Below, in pieces: positions 7,860 through 16,742 of a stretch of DNA of 62,128 nt. The DNA is from Terriglobales bacterium (GTDB lineage: Bacteria > Acidobacteriota > Terriglobia > Terriglobales > Acidobacteriaceae). Position numbers and translations under genes: made by a program. How positions within the stretch are numbered: the stretch's first letter is position 1; each line of letters starts with the position of its first letter. The notes beneath the pieces are model-generated. The model was not told the origin of the DNA. It did not search any database and saw only the letters and a program-made list of their open reading frames with translations. Location: contig JAICXB010000024.1 in the NCBI GenBank assembly GCA_025980765.1, positions 1 to 62,128 of the forward strand, in the 5' to 3' direction.

Positions 7860-8177
7860 ATGCGCGGGCTGATGTCGCTGTGCTTGCACTTCCGCTTTCT
7901 TGTACCAATGAACGGAGATACCGCAGCACGCTCACTGTTCGGCCTCTGGGGATTGCTTTTGATATCTGGCGGCATTCACTTTCTGCGCAGAGGGTGGCGA
8001 ACGTATCCGTGGGACTGGCGGACGCGATTAACCGCGAAATCTCCAAATCTCTGGAATGGTCCTCCAGAAGAGCGCCGCATTGGAGTTCGTTTCGAGGGTA
8101 GCGCCTGCATGGCTCTGGGCTTCCGCCTATTCGCGCTCGCGACTGTCCTGCTCGTGAAATCGCTCTTCGGCTTCTAG
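7860..8177 (+). CDS. Small putative membrane protein
   Basis: An unrecognised frame of 105 residues with two clear hydrophobic segments: SLFGLWGLLLISGGI (about residues 25-40) and ALGFRLFALATVLLVKSLF near the C-terminus. A positively charged loop (RRGWRTYPWDWRTR) lies between them. A GAGAG element just before the ATG could serve as ribosome site; ATGs at 7872 and 7908 are alternatives. The membrane-like pattern and the basic loop favour a real gene over the overlapping antisense frame, but there is no homology-based evidence. No function is proposed. Confidence 0.45.
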   Translation: MRGLMSLCLHFRFLVPMNGDTAARSLFGLWGLLLISGGIHFLRRGWRTYPWDWRTRLTAKSPNLWNGPPEERRIGVRFEGSACMALGFRLFALATVLLVKSLFGF

Positions 8178-8337
8178 CAAAGCAAACCGCCCATTTTGAA
8201 TCAGCAATCCCCAAATCGATGTTTTCAACGGCTGTCGAGCGTTTGTGAGAGCATCTTTGATCGACAGAATGCGCCGACACGCAAAGCTCTCACTCTGACC
8301 GCTGAGCTGCCAAGTATCGAACCGCTTCGCTCACGTG

Positions 8338-8358
8338 CTGAGCAGCTTAGCTGCTCAG
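8338..8358. promoter_or_regulatory. Perfect inverted repeat upstream of the M61 peptidase
   Basis: CTGAGCAGCT-T-AGCTGCTCAG has 10-bp perfect arms around one central base, followed by AATCTTT. It sits 54 bases before the peptidase ATG. It could be an operator or a weak terminator for the small upstream gene. Confidence 0.5.
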
Positions 8359-8411
8359 AATCTTTCGCCGGTGTTACCATTTGCGTTCCCAAAATAAGGA
8401 GCGCAATCTTC

Positions 8412-10298
8412 ATGCACCTTCACTCCACATACCGGCGGTTTCGACATGAATTGAGCCTCACCATAATTCTGCTGCTGGCAGCGGCTGCTCTGGCGCAATC
8501 GGGGCCGCAAATCGCGCTTGAGGTCGATGCGACTCAGGCGCCGATGAAAATCATTCGCACGCACATGACGATGCCGGTCAAGCCCGGTCCGCTCACGCTT
8601 TATTTTCCCAAGTGGATTCCCGGCGCACATTCACCGGGGGGACCGGTTGGCGATGTTGCGGGATTGAAGTTCTCCGCGGACGGCAAAAATCTTTCGTGGC
8701 AGCGCGACCTGCTCGACGTCTTCACTTTTCATGTCAACGTTCCGCAAGGTGCTCGCCAACTCGATGTCTCGTTCGACATGCTCGATGCGAACAGCGCGGG
8801 GCCGGGTCGGGGCTCGGCAACCGACAAGCTGCTGGTCCTGAATTGGAACTCGAATGTCTTATACCCGGCCGGATACACCTCGGAGCAAATCACCTATCGG
8901 CCGACTTTGCGTCTGCCGCCCGGTTGGAAGTTCGGGACTGCGCTGCCGGTCGCGAGTTCATCGGGAGAGACCGTCGAGTTCAAGCCGGTCACCTTGGAGC
9001 GGCTGGTGGATTCGCCGGTGCTTTGCGGCGAGTATTACCGCGCCATCGACCTCACCCCGCCCGGGGAGCCGATTCATCACGAAATCGACATCGTCGCGGA
9101 CAGCAGTGAAGCGTTGGCGATGCCCGCCGACGTGCAACGCGGGTTGACAAACCTTGTGGCGGAAGCGGGCAAGCTGTTTGGATCGCGCCACTATCGCGAT
9201 TACCACTTCCTGCTCACCTTGAGCGATCACACGCCGCATTTCGGGCTCGAACACAACGAATCCAATGACAGCCGCTTGCCGGAGCGCGTCTTGCTGTCGC
9301 CCAACGCTGCCCGCGAAGTCGGCAGCCTGCTCGCGCATGAGTATGCCCATTCCTGGAATGGGAAATTCCGCCGCCCTCGCGATCTGACCACTCCGGACTT
9401 TCAGAAGCCGATGGAGACTGACCTGCTCTGGGTCTACGAGGGCAATACGTCGTTTCTCGGCGACTTGCTGGCGACGCGCAGCGGCATGTGGACGCCCGAC
9501 GACTATCGCCAGACTCTGGCCACGGTCGGCGCGAGTCTTGGTCCGGGAAGACCGGGTAGAACCTGGCGCCCGCTGCTCGACACCGCCGTTGCCATTCCGG
9601 GAATGTTTCGCGGCGGCGGCTGGGGCAACTGGCGGCGCGGCTCCGACTATTACGAAGAAGGCGAACTCATCTGGCTGGAGGTGGCCAACATCATTCACGA
9701 CCGCAGCCACGGGCAGAAATCGTTCGAGGACTTCTATCGCGCGTTCTACGGCGGCGCTAACAACGGTCCCGAAGTGAAACCGTACACCCTGGACGACATC
9801 GTCAGCGGCTTGAACCAGGTTGTCCCGTATGCTTGGGCCTCACTCTTCCATGAGCGCCTCACGTCAAATGCGCCCGAAGCTCCGCTGAACGGGATTGAAG
9901 AAGGTGGCTGGAAGCTCGCATTTTCGCCCGACAAACCGAAGGCCGGCCGCACCGGTCCGCGTGGCCCGAATAACACCACGTACACCATTGGCCTGAGCGT
10001 AAATCCCGAGGGAATGGTGACGGATTCGATTTACGGCGGCCCGGCATTCAAGGCGGGCATCTCTCCGGGAATGAAAATTGTCGGCATCAATGGCCGCCTG
10101 TTTACCCCGGAGATTCTTGGCGGCGCAATTAGCGGCAGCAAAGATAGTCAAAATGGCATCGAAGTGCTGCTCGTCGACGATGATTATTACCGCACCGCAA
10201 ACATCGATTACCACGGCGGAGACCGCTATCCCCATTTGGTCCGCGACGATTCCAAGCCCGATTACATTGACGAATTGGTCAAACCGGAGGCGAGGTAG
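8412..10298 (+). CDS. M61-family metallopeptidase with PDZ domain, secreted
   Basis: Exported glycyl-aminopeptidase-like M61 protease of 629 residues. It has a signal peptide (basic N-region, then LTIILLLAAAALAQS), an N-terminal beta domain, the zinc site HEYAH (H309, E310, H313), a candidate third ligand E343 in LLWVYEGNTSF, and a C-terminal PDZ domain (about 540-610; GPAFKAGISPGMKIVGING). The ATG at 8412 is chosen over an upstream in-frame one because AAGGAG stands 11 bases before it and the signal peptide follows directly. M61 enzymes degrade peptides in the periplasm; they are common in Acidobacteriota. The gene stands alone. Confidence 0.92.
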   Translation: MHLHSTYRRFRHELSLTIILLLAAAALAQSGPQIALEVDATQAPMKIIRTHMTMPVKPGPLTLYFPKWIPGAHSPGGPVGDVAGLKFSADGKNLSWQRDLLDVFTFHVNVPQGARQLDVSFDMLDANSAGPGRGSATDKLLVLNWNSNVLYPAGYTSEQITYRPTLRLPPGWKFGTALPVASSSGETVEFKPVTLERLVDSPVLCGEYYRAIDLTPPGEPIHHEIDIVADSSEALAMPADVQRGLTNLVAEAGKLFGSRHYRDYHFLLTLSDHTPHFGLEHNESNDSRLPERVLLSPNAAREVGSLLAHEYAHSWNGKFRRPRDLTTPDFQKPMETDLLWVYEGNTSFLGDLLATRSGMWTPDDYRQTLATVGASLGPGRPGRTWRPLLDTAVAIPGMFRGGGWGNWRRGSDYYEEGELIWLEVANIIHDRSHGQKSFEDFYRAFYGGANNGPEVKPYTLDDIVSGLNQVVPYAWASLFHERLTSNAPEAPLNGIEEGGWKLAFSPDKPKAGRTGPRGPNNTTYTIGLSVNPEGMVTDSIYGGPAFKAGISPGMKIVGINGRLFTPEILGGAISGSKDSQNGIEVLLVDDDYYRTANIDYHGGDRYPHLVRDDSKPDYIDELVKPEAR

Positions 10299-10448
10299 AA
10301 ATAAACGGCCGGATTTAATGAAAAGCGAATTTTGCGGCGCCGCATCGATGGTGGATGCAGTACACCATCGGCAACGTAGGCGGCATTCTTCCGCAGGCAA
10401 TAAGGCCCAGGGCCAGCTGGTTCATCTGATTTGTTAATCCCGTCAATG

Positions 10449-10695
10449 CAGGAGTGCGGCGGCCCTCCGCCTTTGACTTTCGCTTTGGTTGCGGAAAGCT
10501 GCCGGCTAAACCAAAATCAAAATCTCTACCACGGATTCCGCGGATCAGCACGGATCTCACGGATTGCCATTTGTCTCATTGCCACTTTCATCCGTGTAAT
10601 CCGAGCTGATCCGTGCAATCCCTGGTCACGTGCTTTTGCCTTTGGTTTTCAGCAAAGGCGAAAGTCAACTTCCGGCGGAGGGCCGCCGCGCTCCG
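10449..10695. repeat. Nested palindrome: outer GGCGGCCCTCCGCC arms, inner CACGGATT arms
   Basis: Outer arms CAGGAGTGCGGCGGCCCTCC... (10449-10487, ending GACTTTCGCTTTG) and CAAAGGCGAAAGTC...GGCGGAGGGCCGCCG (10653-10695) enclose an inner pair: ACCACGGATTCCGCGGAT with CACGGATCTCACGGATT against CCGTGTAATCCG and GATCCGTGCAATCC. The outer family recurs at 16526-16622 and the inner one at 19250-19355 and 41378-41482. The stretch 10299-10850 otherwise holds only the leader copy at 10736-10776. Confidence 0.8.
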
Positions 10696-10735
10696 TTTTC
10701 TTCATCGCTCACCTGTTCTTTTTTTCATGAGCTAC

Positions 10736-10776
10736 TTTCTCCGGATCTTTCGCTTATGTGAATAGCAGCTCAATTC
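10736..10776 (+). repeat. Leader repeat, copy 1
   Basis: A 41-base sequence (TTTCTCCGGATCTTTCGC...AGCAGCTCAATTC) that recurs with one difference at 16661-16701. In both places it follows a GGCGGAGGGC repeat arm and precedes a secreted-protein gene. It marks a duplicated block and may hold a shared promoter or leader. Confidence 0.85.
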
Positions 10777-10850
10777 ACTCGCCCAAACAGGCAAGCCCCA
10801 CTTAGCCGCTGATGAAGGTCGAAGTGAAAAACAAGACCCGGGAGGAGATC

Positions 10851-12341
10851 ATGTCGAAGATACCTGTGCGCATATTGCAAGCAATGTCGCAGCTAGTGTG
10901 TGGTGCAGTTCTATTCATCGCAGTGGCGGCATCGCCGCTGTTTGCCCAGGCACCACCCAGCCAGGACACGTTCGTCAGCAGCGCGACGCCGAAGGTCAAC
11001 TACGGTCCAGGTATCACCCTCGTGGTGGGGCCGGGAACCACCAGTTATGTGCAATTCAACCTTTCCGGAATTCCCACCGGCGCGCGCGTCAGCAAAGCAT
11101 CTCTGCGGTTGTATGTGGATGGAGTGGCGAAGAGTGGCGCCTTCGATGTCTATGAGCTCGACTCTGGCTGGAGCGAGAAGACGTTAAACTTCAGCACTCC
11201 ACCTCCGTCGCTCGGAGCTTCTGCGACGGGAAATCATCCGGTATCGATTACCGCATCGAGCGTGAATCAGTTTTTGCTCATCGACATCACGCCGCTGGTG
11301 CAGGCATGGCTCAACGGGACAACTCCCAACAATGGCGTAGCACTCTCCCTCACCAGTGATTCGATCGGCAGCTTCTCTTTCGATTCCAAAGAGAGTCTGC
11401 TCACCGGCAATGGTCCCGAACTGGAAATCGCTTTGGCAGCCGGTGTCGGCCCGCAAGGACCGCCGGGACCACAAGGGATCCAAGGATCTCCAGGACCAAC
11501 CGGGCTGCAAGGACCTCCCGGAATCGATGGTGCGACTGGGCCGCAGGGTCCACAAGGAGCGCCGGGCCAGGGATTCGCATTCAAGGCTGTTTTCGATCCT
11601 GCAGCGGCCTATTCGGCTTATGACGTGGTGACATTCAATGGGTCGAGCTACGTGGTGAAAGCCGCAACCAAAGCCGGAGATCCGGCACCAGATGCGAATC
11701 AGAACTGGAGTCTGATGGCGCAGCAGGGAGCGGCGGGCCCGCAGGGGCCGAAGGGTGACATAGGTCCACAAGGGCTACAGGGTGTACAAGGTTTGCCAGG
11801 ATCGCAGGGTATTCCCGGAATTGGCGGCGCACCTGGACCACAAGGACCAGCCGGAGCAAATGGCACGAGTTTTATTTTTCGAGGTCCTTTCAGCGGCGAC
11901 GCCGAATATGCCGCGAATGATGTCGTCACCTTCAACGGCTCAACTTACATTGCGAGCACGGCAAACAGAGGTGAGGATCCACCCGACATAAATGCGATCT
12001 GGGTTCTCATGGCGCAGGCTGGCGGGCAAGGTCCAGCCGGGCCAGAAGGACAGCCGGGACCGCGAGGTCCGGCAGGGGTTGCGGGGCCAATGGGTGATCC
12101 AGGCGCAATGGGCGCGACTGGTGCAACTGGCCCACCGGGACCACAAGGGCCGCAAGGACCAGCCGGGGTCGGGGGCCTCAACGGCATGCAGGAGTTTACA
12201 AATGGGAACAACATTCCATTGGCGACCTATTCGTGGAAGGCCGCTTCAGGGATAACGCACGTTTTAGTCGAAATGTGGGGCGGGGGCGGGGGTGGTGGTA
12301 GTGAAGCGGCTGGAGCGGCGGAGCCTACAGCCGTAGCGTGA
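10851..12341 (+). CDS. Secreted collagen-like protein with DNRLRE-type domain and chitin-binding-like modules (3' end frameshifted)
   Basis: Extracellular structural protein. Order: signal peptide (to about residue 32, ending FAQA), a DNRLRE/CBM-like beta domain (about 35-200) with [13 protein letters not shown] and [12 protein letters not shown], then three Gly-X-Y collagen tracts. The tracts alternate with two modules that resemble carbohydrate-binding type-3 chitin-binding domains ([16 protein letters not shown] and [16 protein letters not shown], each ending WxLMAQ). The C-terminal glycine-rich domain starts with [15 protein letters not shown] and then runs into a premature stop; the rest continues in another frame (next entry). 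ATG at 10851 is chosen because GGAGGAG stands just upstream and the signal peptide fits. The role is probably cell-surface adhesion or matrix formation, by inference. Confidence 0.85.
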   Translation: MSKIPVRILQAMSQLVCGAVLFIAVAASPLFAQAPPSQDTFVSSATPKVNYGPGITLVVGPGTTSYVQFNLSGIPTGARVSKASLRLYVDGVAKSGAFDVYELDSGWSEKTLNFSTPPPSLGASATGNHPVSITASSVNQFLLIDITPLVQAWLNGTTPNNGVALSLTSDSIGSFSFDSKESLLTGNGPELEIALAAGVGPQGPPGPQGIQGSPGPTGLQGPPGIDGATGPQGPQGAPGQGFAFKAVFDPAAAYSAYDVVTFNGSSYVVKAATKAGDPAPDANQNWSLMAQQGAAGPQGPKGDIGPQGLQGVQGLPGSQGIPGIGGAPGPQGPAGANGTSFIFRGPFSGDAEYAANDVVTFNGSTYIASTANRGEDPPDINAIWVLMAQAGGQGPAGPEGQPGPRGPAGVAGPMGDPGAMGATGATGPPGPQGPQGPAGVGGLNGMQEFTNGNNIPLATYSWKAASGITHVLVEMWGGGGGGGSEAAGAAEPTAVA

Positions 12342-12697
12342 TCTCGGTCACGCCGGGTACACTCTACCTCATCAACGTCGGTGGGGGCGGCGGCGGCGCG
12401 AACCTCCTGAACGGTAAGGAATCTGACGACGGGTCCACCAGCAGCATGACTTCGTTGGATGGCGGGACATTGATCTTTGCCGGCGGCGGATTTGCTAGCG
12501 GCCACCTCACAACGACTGATGGTCTCGGCGGGAGTAGTGACCCAGCGGCAGCAATCAGTCACTCCGGCATTTCGGGCTTCTCTGGCGGCGCCGCTTTCGG
12601 CGCCAACTTCTGCCCAGGCCCCCTCGGAATCGAAACCGGTCATGGCGGGCCGCAGCTTGGGGGTGGCCAACCGGGTTACGTGCTACTCACTTGGTGA
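12338..12697 (+). pseudogene. Out-of-frame C-terminal domain of the collagen-like protein
   Basis: Glycine-rich C-terminal domain, with [19 protein letters not shown] and ending HGGPQLGGGQPGYVLLTW. It is the natural continuation of the preceding protein: reading from 12314 in this frame gives [12 protein letters not shown], joining directly to the MWGGGGGG segment. One base appears to be missing between about 12305 and 12322; the shift cannot lie in the G-run itself because this frame has stops at 12299 and 12302. The cause may be a sequencing error, a real mutation or programmed -1 frameshifting. It is unlikely to be an independent gene from the GTG at 12338. Confidence 0.75.
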
Positions 12698-12795
12698 GCG
12701 ATCAGTACCGGTTTGACGCTTGCGGGACGCCGAGGGCCCACCCATCGCTAGATTGGATGAGTAGGTGCTCGGCGCCTTCCTTTGTTGGCGCATGC

Positions 12796-12965
12796 TTAGT
12801 AGCTGGCCGCGCGCGGAATCTCGTCGATCTTTGCAGCGAGAATGAAGTCGCTTTCTGTAACGCCGTCGGCTTGTGCGTCCAGATCGTCATCGTCACTTTG
12901 CCCCAACGCAAATAGATGTTGGATGATGTCCGGCCGGAGTTCCAATTTGATACCGCGGTCGAATT
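12796..12965 (-). pseudogene. Decayed pterin-4a-carbinolamine dehydratase remnant
   Basis: Read on the minus strand, the pieces match the C-terminal half of the intact dehydratase at 18815-19156: LRWGKVTMTIWTHK, then, after a frame change, TESDFILAAKIDEIPRAAS and a stop at 12798-12796. A second frame change lies just before LRWGKV, where the HHP site (CATCATCC) is out of frame by one base. The N-terminal half is missing. It sits convergently behind a collagen-like gene exactly as the intact copy does, so it is best read as the dead half of a duplication. Confidence 0.8.
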
Positions 12966-12998
12966 GCTTCTCCCGGGCCTTATATTTTTCGCGACGAT

Positions 12999-15869
12999 TC
13001 AGCGCAGAGGAATGCGGTAGAGGTTGCGCTGCGCCGTCTCTTTCACGTAGGCGTAAGTGCCTGGGGTTTTTCCGAGGCTGATCATACCCAGGGTAATCGT
13101 CGCTGTGTGCTTTAGCGCGGCAAACTGCGAGATGTCCGTGAATCCCTTCGGCGGCAGGTCAGGAAGGCTATTCGCCACAGGCAGGCTAACCACATAAGTT
13201 GGGGCGCGCATATCCCGCTTGCCAACGGTCGCGGTTACCACAAAGGATTTTCCGTCGTCTGACCAGTAAGCGATGGCGTCGTTGCAGACCGGCTGAACGC
13301 GCTTTCGCGCCCAGTCAACAATTTGCAGCTTCCACATTGATAAACCTCCAAGGGGCACAGTTACGGCAAGATACCGGCCGTCGGGAGAGGTTGCCAGGGC
13401 CATGATCTTGTCAGGCCAGATTCGTTCATCACCGCTGCCATCAGCTCGGATGCGATAGACGTATCCACCATCGCGCATATTCTTAACGTAATAAATGAAT
13501 TCGCGCGTAAAGCGAGGGCGATTGGCGGACACCCGCAACACTCGCGGGGAGGAACTGCGGTCCAGCGGCGCTACCCAGATACTCTGAATGTCATTGTCAC
13601 CGAGGGCACTGAAGGCGATCTCGCCCCCATCGGGCGAGAGCGAGAAATCGGTAATGGTGAAACCCGGCATAATCGCGTGGGCAGCGCCCGATTGCAAGTC
13701 CAGTTCCCACAACTCACCAGTCCCTCCGTCAGAGCGCAGCTCGCGCCCGGCCGTGCGGCCGACGAGGTAATAGAACTTCTTGCCATCCGGTGAAAACGGC
13801 GATCCGTTACGCGGATTGGCCAACGCAGCGTTGCCTTCGGAAGTGAGCGCGCGGTCGCCATGGGAATCGTGCAACCAAACGCTACTTCTCCGAATGCCCA
13901 CAGCCGTGACCAGGAAGTCCCCGTTCGGAGAAACAGCGATTCCCTCCTCCTCTGTTGGCCCAGACGTAACTTGCTCGATCCTCCCATTGGGAAACTGCTG
14001 TCGCCAGATATGGAAAGCTTTGCCCGAATTGGTGTTGAGATACATCCACTTGCCATCAGGCGACCAGCCTGCTGCCGTACATATGCCATCTCCGGGCCCG
14101 ATTGGTGTACCGGGTGTACTGCCGTCGAAGGGAACGAGGCGGCATGGATTCCACAGATTCCCAGTCATTTCAATGGCAATCACCCATTTACGATCAGGCG
14201 ATAGATACGAACGGTGCACCATGCCCACGGAGGATGCGGGCGCGTAGATGCGATGTTCATGAGCGCGGCTGAGATCGGAGCTGACCAACTCCAGGTGGGC
14301 GCCGCCGCTGAATTGGGAAAACATCAAGTTATCGGCATCGAGCCAGCTCAATCCCGACGCGTTCGGAAGCCAAAGCCGCGGCTGTCCGCCGAGCACGGGC
14401 ACAGTCCACGTATCCCAGGGAACTGTGTAGGCGATATTTGCGCCATCGGGGCTGAAGATTGGACTCATCTTCGAAGTTGAGTCGTTGGTCAGTCGAACCG
14501 GATCGCCGTGAGGCAGCAACATCACATACACCTGCCCAGGCGTGGTGAATGTATCGTTGCCGCGCAAGAAAGTGAGCATCCGGCCATCCGGCGAAAGGGC
14601 GGGCGAAGTGACGGAATCGGCGAAGTTCGTGATCTGGACCCAATCGCTGACTGGTACCAACGAGCTTCGCGGAAACAATTGACGCACGGCGAGTGCTGCC
14701 ATGATGACTGCAGCGGCGATCGCTGCATACCACCAGAGATGCAGCCGTTTCCTCGGTTCACTCGAAATGCTGCCGGGTCTGGCGCCTGAATCCGATACCG
14801 CTTCCAGCGTGAACGCGAGATCCGAGGCGGACTGAAAGCGCTGTGCGGGATTTTTTTCGAGGCAACGCTGCACCACCTTTTCGAGAGCGGGAGGAATGCC
14901 GGGCGTAAGCTGCGAAGCGCTCGGAGGATCCTCGTTCAGTATGGCGGCCATGGTTTCCGCAGACGTCGGTTTGCGGAAGGCGCGTTGCCCGGTCAGCGAC
15001 TCGTAAATGATGGCGCCCAAGGCAAAGATGTCGGCACGATGATCGGCCGGCTTTCCGCTTACCTGCTCCGGCGACATGTAGCCGACGGTCCCCATCACCA
15101 TGCCGGATTCCGTGCCTTTGGTTGAAACGCCGAGCTCTTCGGCGTAGCGCTGCCTGAGTTTTGCCAATCCAAAATCCAGAATCTTTAACCGGCCATCCCT
15201 CACGATGAAGAGGTTTTCGGGTTTTAAATCGCGATGTACGATTTCTTTGTCATGAGCTGCCGCCAGCCCGCGTGAGATTTGAGTGGCATAGTCAATCGTT
15301 CTGCGAAACGGAATGGGCCCTCGTGCCAGATGCTCGCGCAGGGTGACTCCGTCCAGCAGCTCGGAGACCAAGTATGGCGCGCCATCATGAACACCCATTT
15401 GGAAGATGGCAAGAATGTTGGGATGGTTCAAGGCGGCCGTTGCTCGCGCTTCCTGTTCGAAGCGCCGCAGCCGCTCTTCATCGTGGAGGAGAGCCGGCGG
15501 CAATACCTTGATGGCGACATCGCGGTGCAAGCTTGTGTCGCGCGCCCGATAGACCTCGCCCATGCCGCCCGACGCAATCAGTCCGATGACTTCGTACTGG
15601 CCAAGCATAGTTCCGGGTGACAGGCCAATCTGACCACTCACGCTTGCCGCTGCTCGAACTCCCAGGCTCCCCGAAATATTTATGACTGGCTTACCCAGGA
15701 AGTTGCTTCCCGCCCGCTGATGAGAGGAAACGAGCGACTCAACTTCAGATCGCAATTCCGAATCGCTCCCACATTCGCGGTCGAGCAAGGCGGCGCGTTC
15801 GTGTGCATCGCAACCGATTGCCTGGTCGAGTAACTGCTTCACCCGCTGCCATCGTTCGACATCATTCAT
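12999..15869 (-). CDS. Transmembrane Ser/Thr protein kinase with PD40 (TolB-like) beta-propeller sensor
   Basis: Receptor-like kinase of 956 residues. The cytoplasmic kinase domain (about residues 90-360) has ASGGMGEVYRARD, VAIKVLP, HRDLKPENLF, DFGLAKL and GTVGYMSPEQVSG, so all key residues are present. A membrane span follows (about 378-398, WWYAAIAAAVIMAALAV), and then about 550 residues of WD40-like PD40/TolB repeats with the recurring pattern xSPDGxxI/L/V, likely outside the membrane. The start at 15869 is chosen because it overlaps the sigma-factor stop as ATGA, a sign of translational coupling. The pair is a classic Acidobacteriota signalling module; the ligand is unknown. Confidence 0.93.
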   Translation of the reverse strand: MNDVERWQRVKQLLDQAIGCDAHERAALLDRECGSDSELRSEVESLVSSHQRAGSNFLGKPVINISGSLGVRAAASVSGQIGLSPGTMLGQYEVIGLIASGGMGEVYRARDTSLHRDVAIKVLPPALLHDEERLRRFEQEARATAALNHPNILAIFQMGVHDGAPYLVSELLDGVTLREHLARGPIPFRRTIDYATQISRGLAAAHDKEIVHRDLKPENLFIVRDGRLKILDFGLAKLRQRYAEELGVSTKGTESGMVMGTVGYMSPEQVSGKPADHRADIFALGAIIYESLTGQRAFRKPTSAETMAAILNEDPPSASQLTPGIPPALEKVVQRCLEKNPAQRFQSASDLAFTLEAVSDSGARPGSISSEPRKRLHLWWYAAIAAAVIMAALAVRQLFPRSSLVPVSDWVQITNFADSVTSPALSPDGRMLTFLRGNDTFTTPGQVYVMLLPHGDPVRLTNDSTSKMSPIFSPDGANIAYTVPWDTWTVPVLGGQPRLWLPNASGLSWLDADNLMFSQFSGGAHLELVSSDLSRAHEHRIYAPASSVGMVHRSYLSPDRKWVIAIEMTGNLWNPCRLVPFDGSTPGTPIGPGDGICTAAGWSPDGKWMYLNTNSGKAFHIWRQQFPNGRIEQVTSGPTEEEGIAVSPNGDFLVTAVGIRRSSVWLHDSHGDRALTSEGNAALANPRNGSPFSPDGKKFYYLVGRTAGRELRSDGGTGELWELDLQSGAAHAIMPGFTITDFSLSPDGGEIAFSALGDNDIQSIWVAPLDRSSSPRVLRVSANRPRFTREFIYYVKNMRDGGYVYRIRADGSGDERIWPDKIMALATSPDGRYLAVTVPLGGLSMWKLQIVDWARKRVQPVCNDAIAYWSDDGKSFVVTATVGKRDMRAPTYVVSLPVANSLPDLPPKGFTDISQFAALKHTATITLGMISLGKTPGTYAYVKETAQRNLYRIPLR

Positions 15870-16444
15870 GTCAGTACTCGTCCTGTCATCGAGCGATAGA
15901 TCCACGCGCGCGCCGTGATCCAGTCGCGCTTCACCGTAGCTGGTGACATGCCTAGCACTTCGGAGGTGTCCTCGATGGAGAGCCCGGCGAAGAAACGCAG
16001 CTCCACAATCTTCGACTGGCGCGCATCGAGCTTGGCCAGTCCATCCAGCGCGTGATCCAGAGCGAGCAAATCCACGTCGGGCGCAGGCACTGGCATCATC
16101 TCTGGCTGAAGTTCCAACTTTATGCGCCCGTCGCGTTTCGCTGCCCGCTTCTCCCGGGCATGATCGACCAGCACCTGGCGCATGACTCCGGCAGCCAGCG
16201 CGAGAAAATGCTTGCGGTCATTGACAGTACGAGGAGGATGCTGCGCCAGACGTAAATAGGCTTCATGGACCAGCGCGGTGGTCTGCAGCGTGTGGTCCTT
16301 GCGTTCCTGGCGGAGGCGATGGTGCGCCAGCCGGCGCAGTTCCGCGTAGACGAGTGGAACCAGGGCCTTGAGCGCTTCGGCGTCGCCTTGGGTCCAACGA
16401 TCCAGAAGCTGACTCAGGTCGTGTCGACTGAGCTCACTGCCCAT
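15866..16444 (-). CDS. ECF-type RNA polymerase sigma factor (TIGR02999 type)
   Basis: Sigma70-family extracytoplasmic-function factor, 192 residues. Region 2 has LVYAELRRLAHHRLRQER and HTLQTTALVHEAYLRLA, typical of the TIGR02999 group; region 4 has the helix-turn-helix around IVELRFFAGLSIEDTSEVLGMSPATVKRDW (about residues 145-175). The frame is open to a TTG at 16465, but the ATG at 16444 matches the family start better. No anti-sigma gene is adjacent; the following Ser/Thr kinase overlaps it by 4 bases, and groups of this kind are thought to be controlled through the linked kinase. Confidence 0.93.
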   Translation of the reverse strand: MGSELSRHDLSQLLDRWTQGDAEALKALVPLVYAELRRLAHHRLRQERKDHTLQTTALVHEAYLRLAQHPPRTVNDRKHFLALAAGVMRQVLVDHAREKRAAKRDGRIKLELQPEMMPVPAPDVDLLALDHALDGLAKLDARQSKIVELRFFAGLSIEDTSEVLGMSPATVKRDWITARAWIYRSMTGRVLT

Positions 16445-16525
16445 GATTTTCGCCTGTGTGGGCAAGGAAGATACTTGCTTTTCCCCGCGAAAGTCAACGG
16501 GTTAGGAGCGAGGAAACCCAAGATT

Positions 16526-16622
16526 CAGGAGTGCGGCGGCCCTCCGCCGGAAGTTGGTGTTTTGTGTGCCGTCCGGAAGTTAAAACGAATGTGAATTTCC
16601 GGCGGAGGGCGGCCGCGCGCTC
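16526..16622. repeat. Inverted repeat, GGCGGCCCTCCGCC family
   Basis: CAGGAGTGCGGCGGCCCTCC plus GCCGGAAGT (16526-16554) pairs with AATTTCCGGCGGAGGGCGG plus CCGC (16593-16618). It is the second copy of the outer arms of 10449-10695 and lies immediately before the second copy of the leader repeat. Confidence 0.8.
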
Positions 16623-16660
16623 TTTTCTCTTCTCTCTGTTCCCCTCTTTTCATGACCCAA

Positions 16661-16701
16661 TTTCTCCGGATCTTCCGCTTATGTGAATAGCAGCTCAATT
16701 C
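16661..16701 (+). repeat. Leader repeat, copy 2
   Basis: Matches 10736-10776 over 41 bases with one difference, and the similarity continues more weakly upstream into the GGCGGAGGGC arm. It lies 41 bases before the HAF-repeat gene. Confidence 0.85.
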
Positions 16702-16742
16702 GACGCCGAATTAAAGCGTCGCATTGGCTCTGGAGGAATGTT

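Noticed and set aside
7439..7975. N-terminal extension of 179 residues in the aminotransferase frame
   Set aside because: It has no aminotransferase features or signal, is rich in Arg/Ser/Cys like non-coding frames, and the recognisable enzyme begins at 7438.
7819..8280. 153-residue minus-strand ORF opposite the small membrane protein
   Set aside because: No hydrophobic pattern, domain or ribosome site; the plus-strand frame is the more gene-like of the two.
8280..8330. Possible tRNA on the minus strand (GGCAGCTCAGCGGTCAGAG)
   Set aside because: Resembles a D arm, but no acceptor pairing, anticodon stem or complete T arm could be built.
9000..9700. Long minus-strand frame opposite the M61 peptidase
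   Set aside because: Overlaps the zinc-site coding region of a clear gene and has no motif; GC-rich shadow.
16445..16465. TTG start for the sigma factor
   Set aside because: Would add seven residues not typical of the family; the ATG at 16444 fits better.
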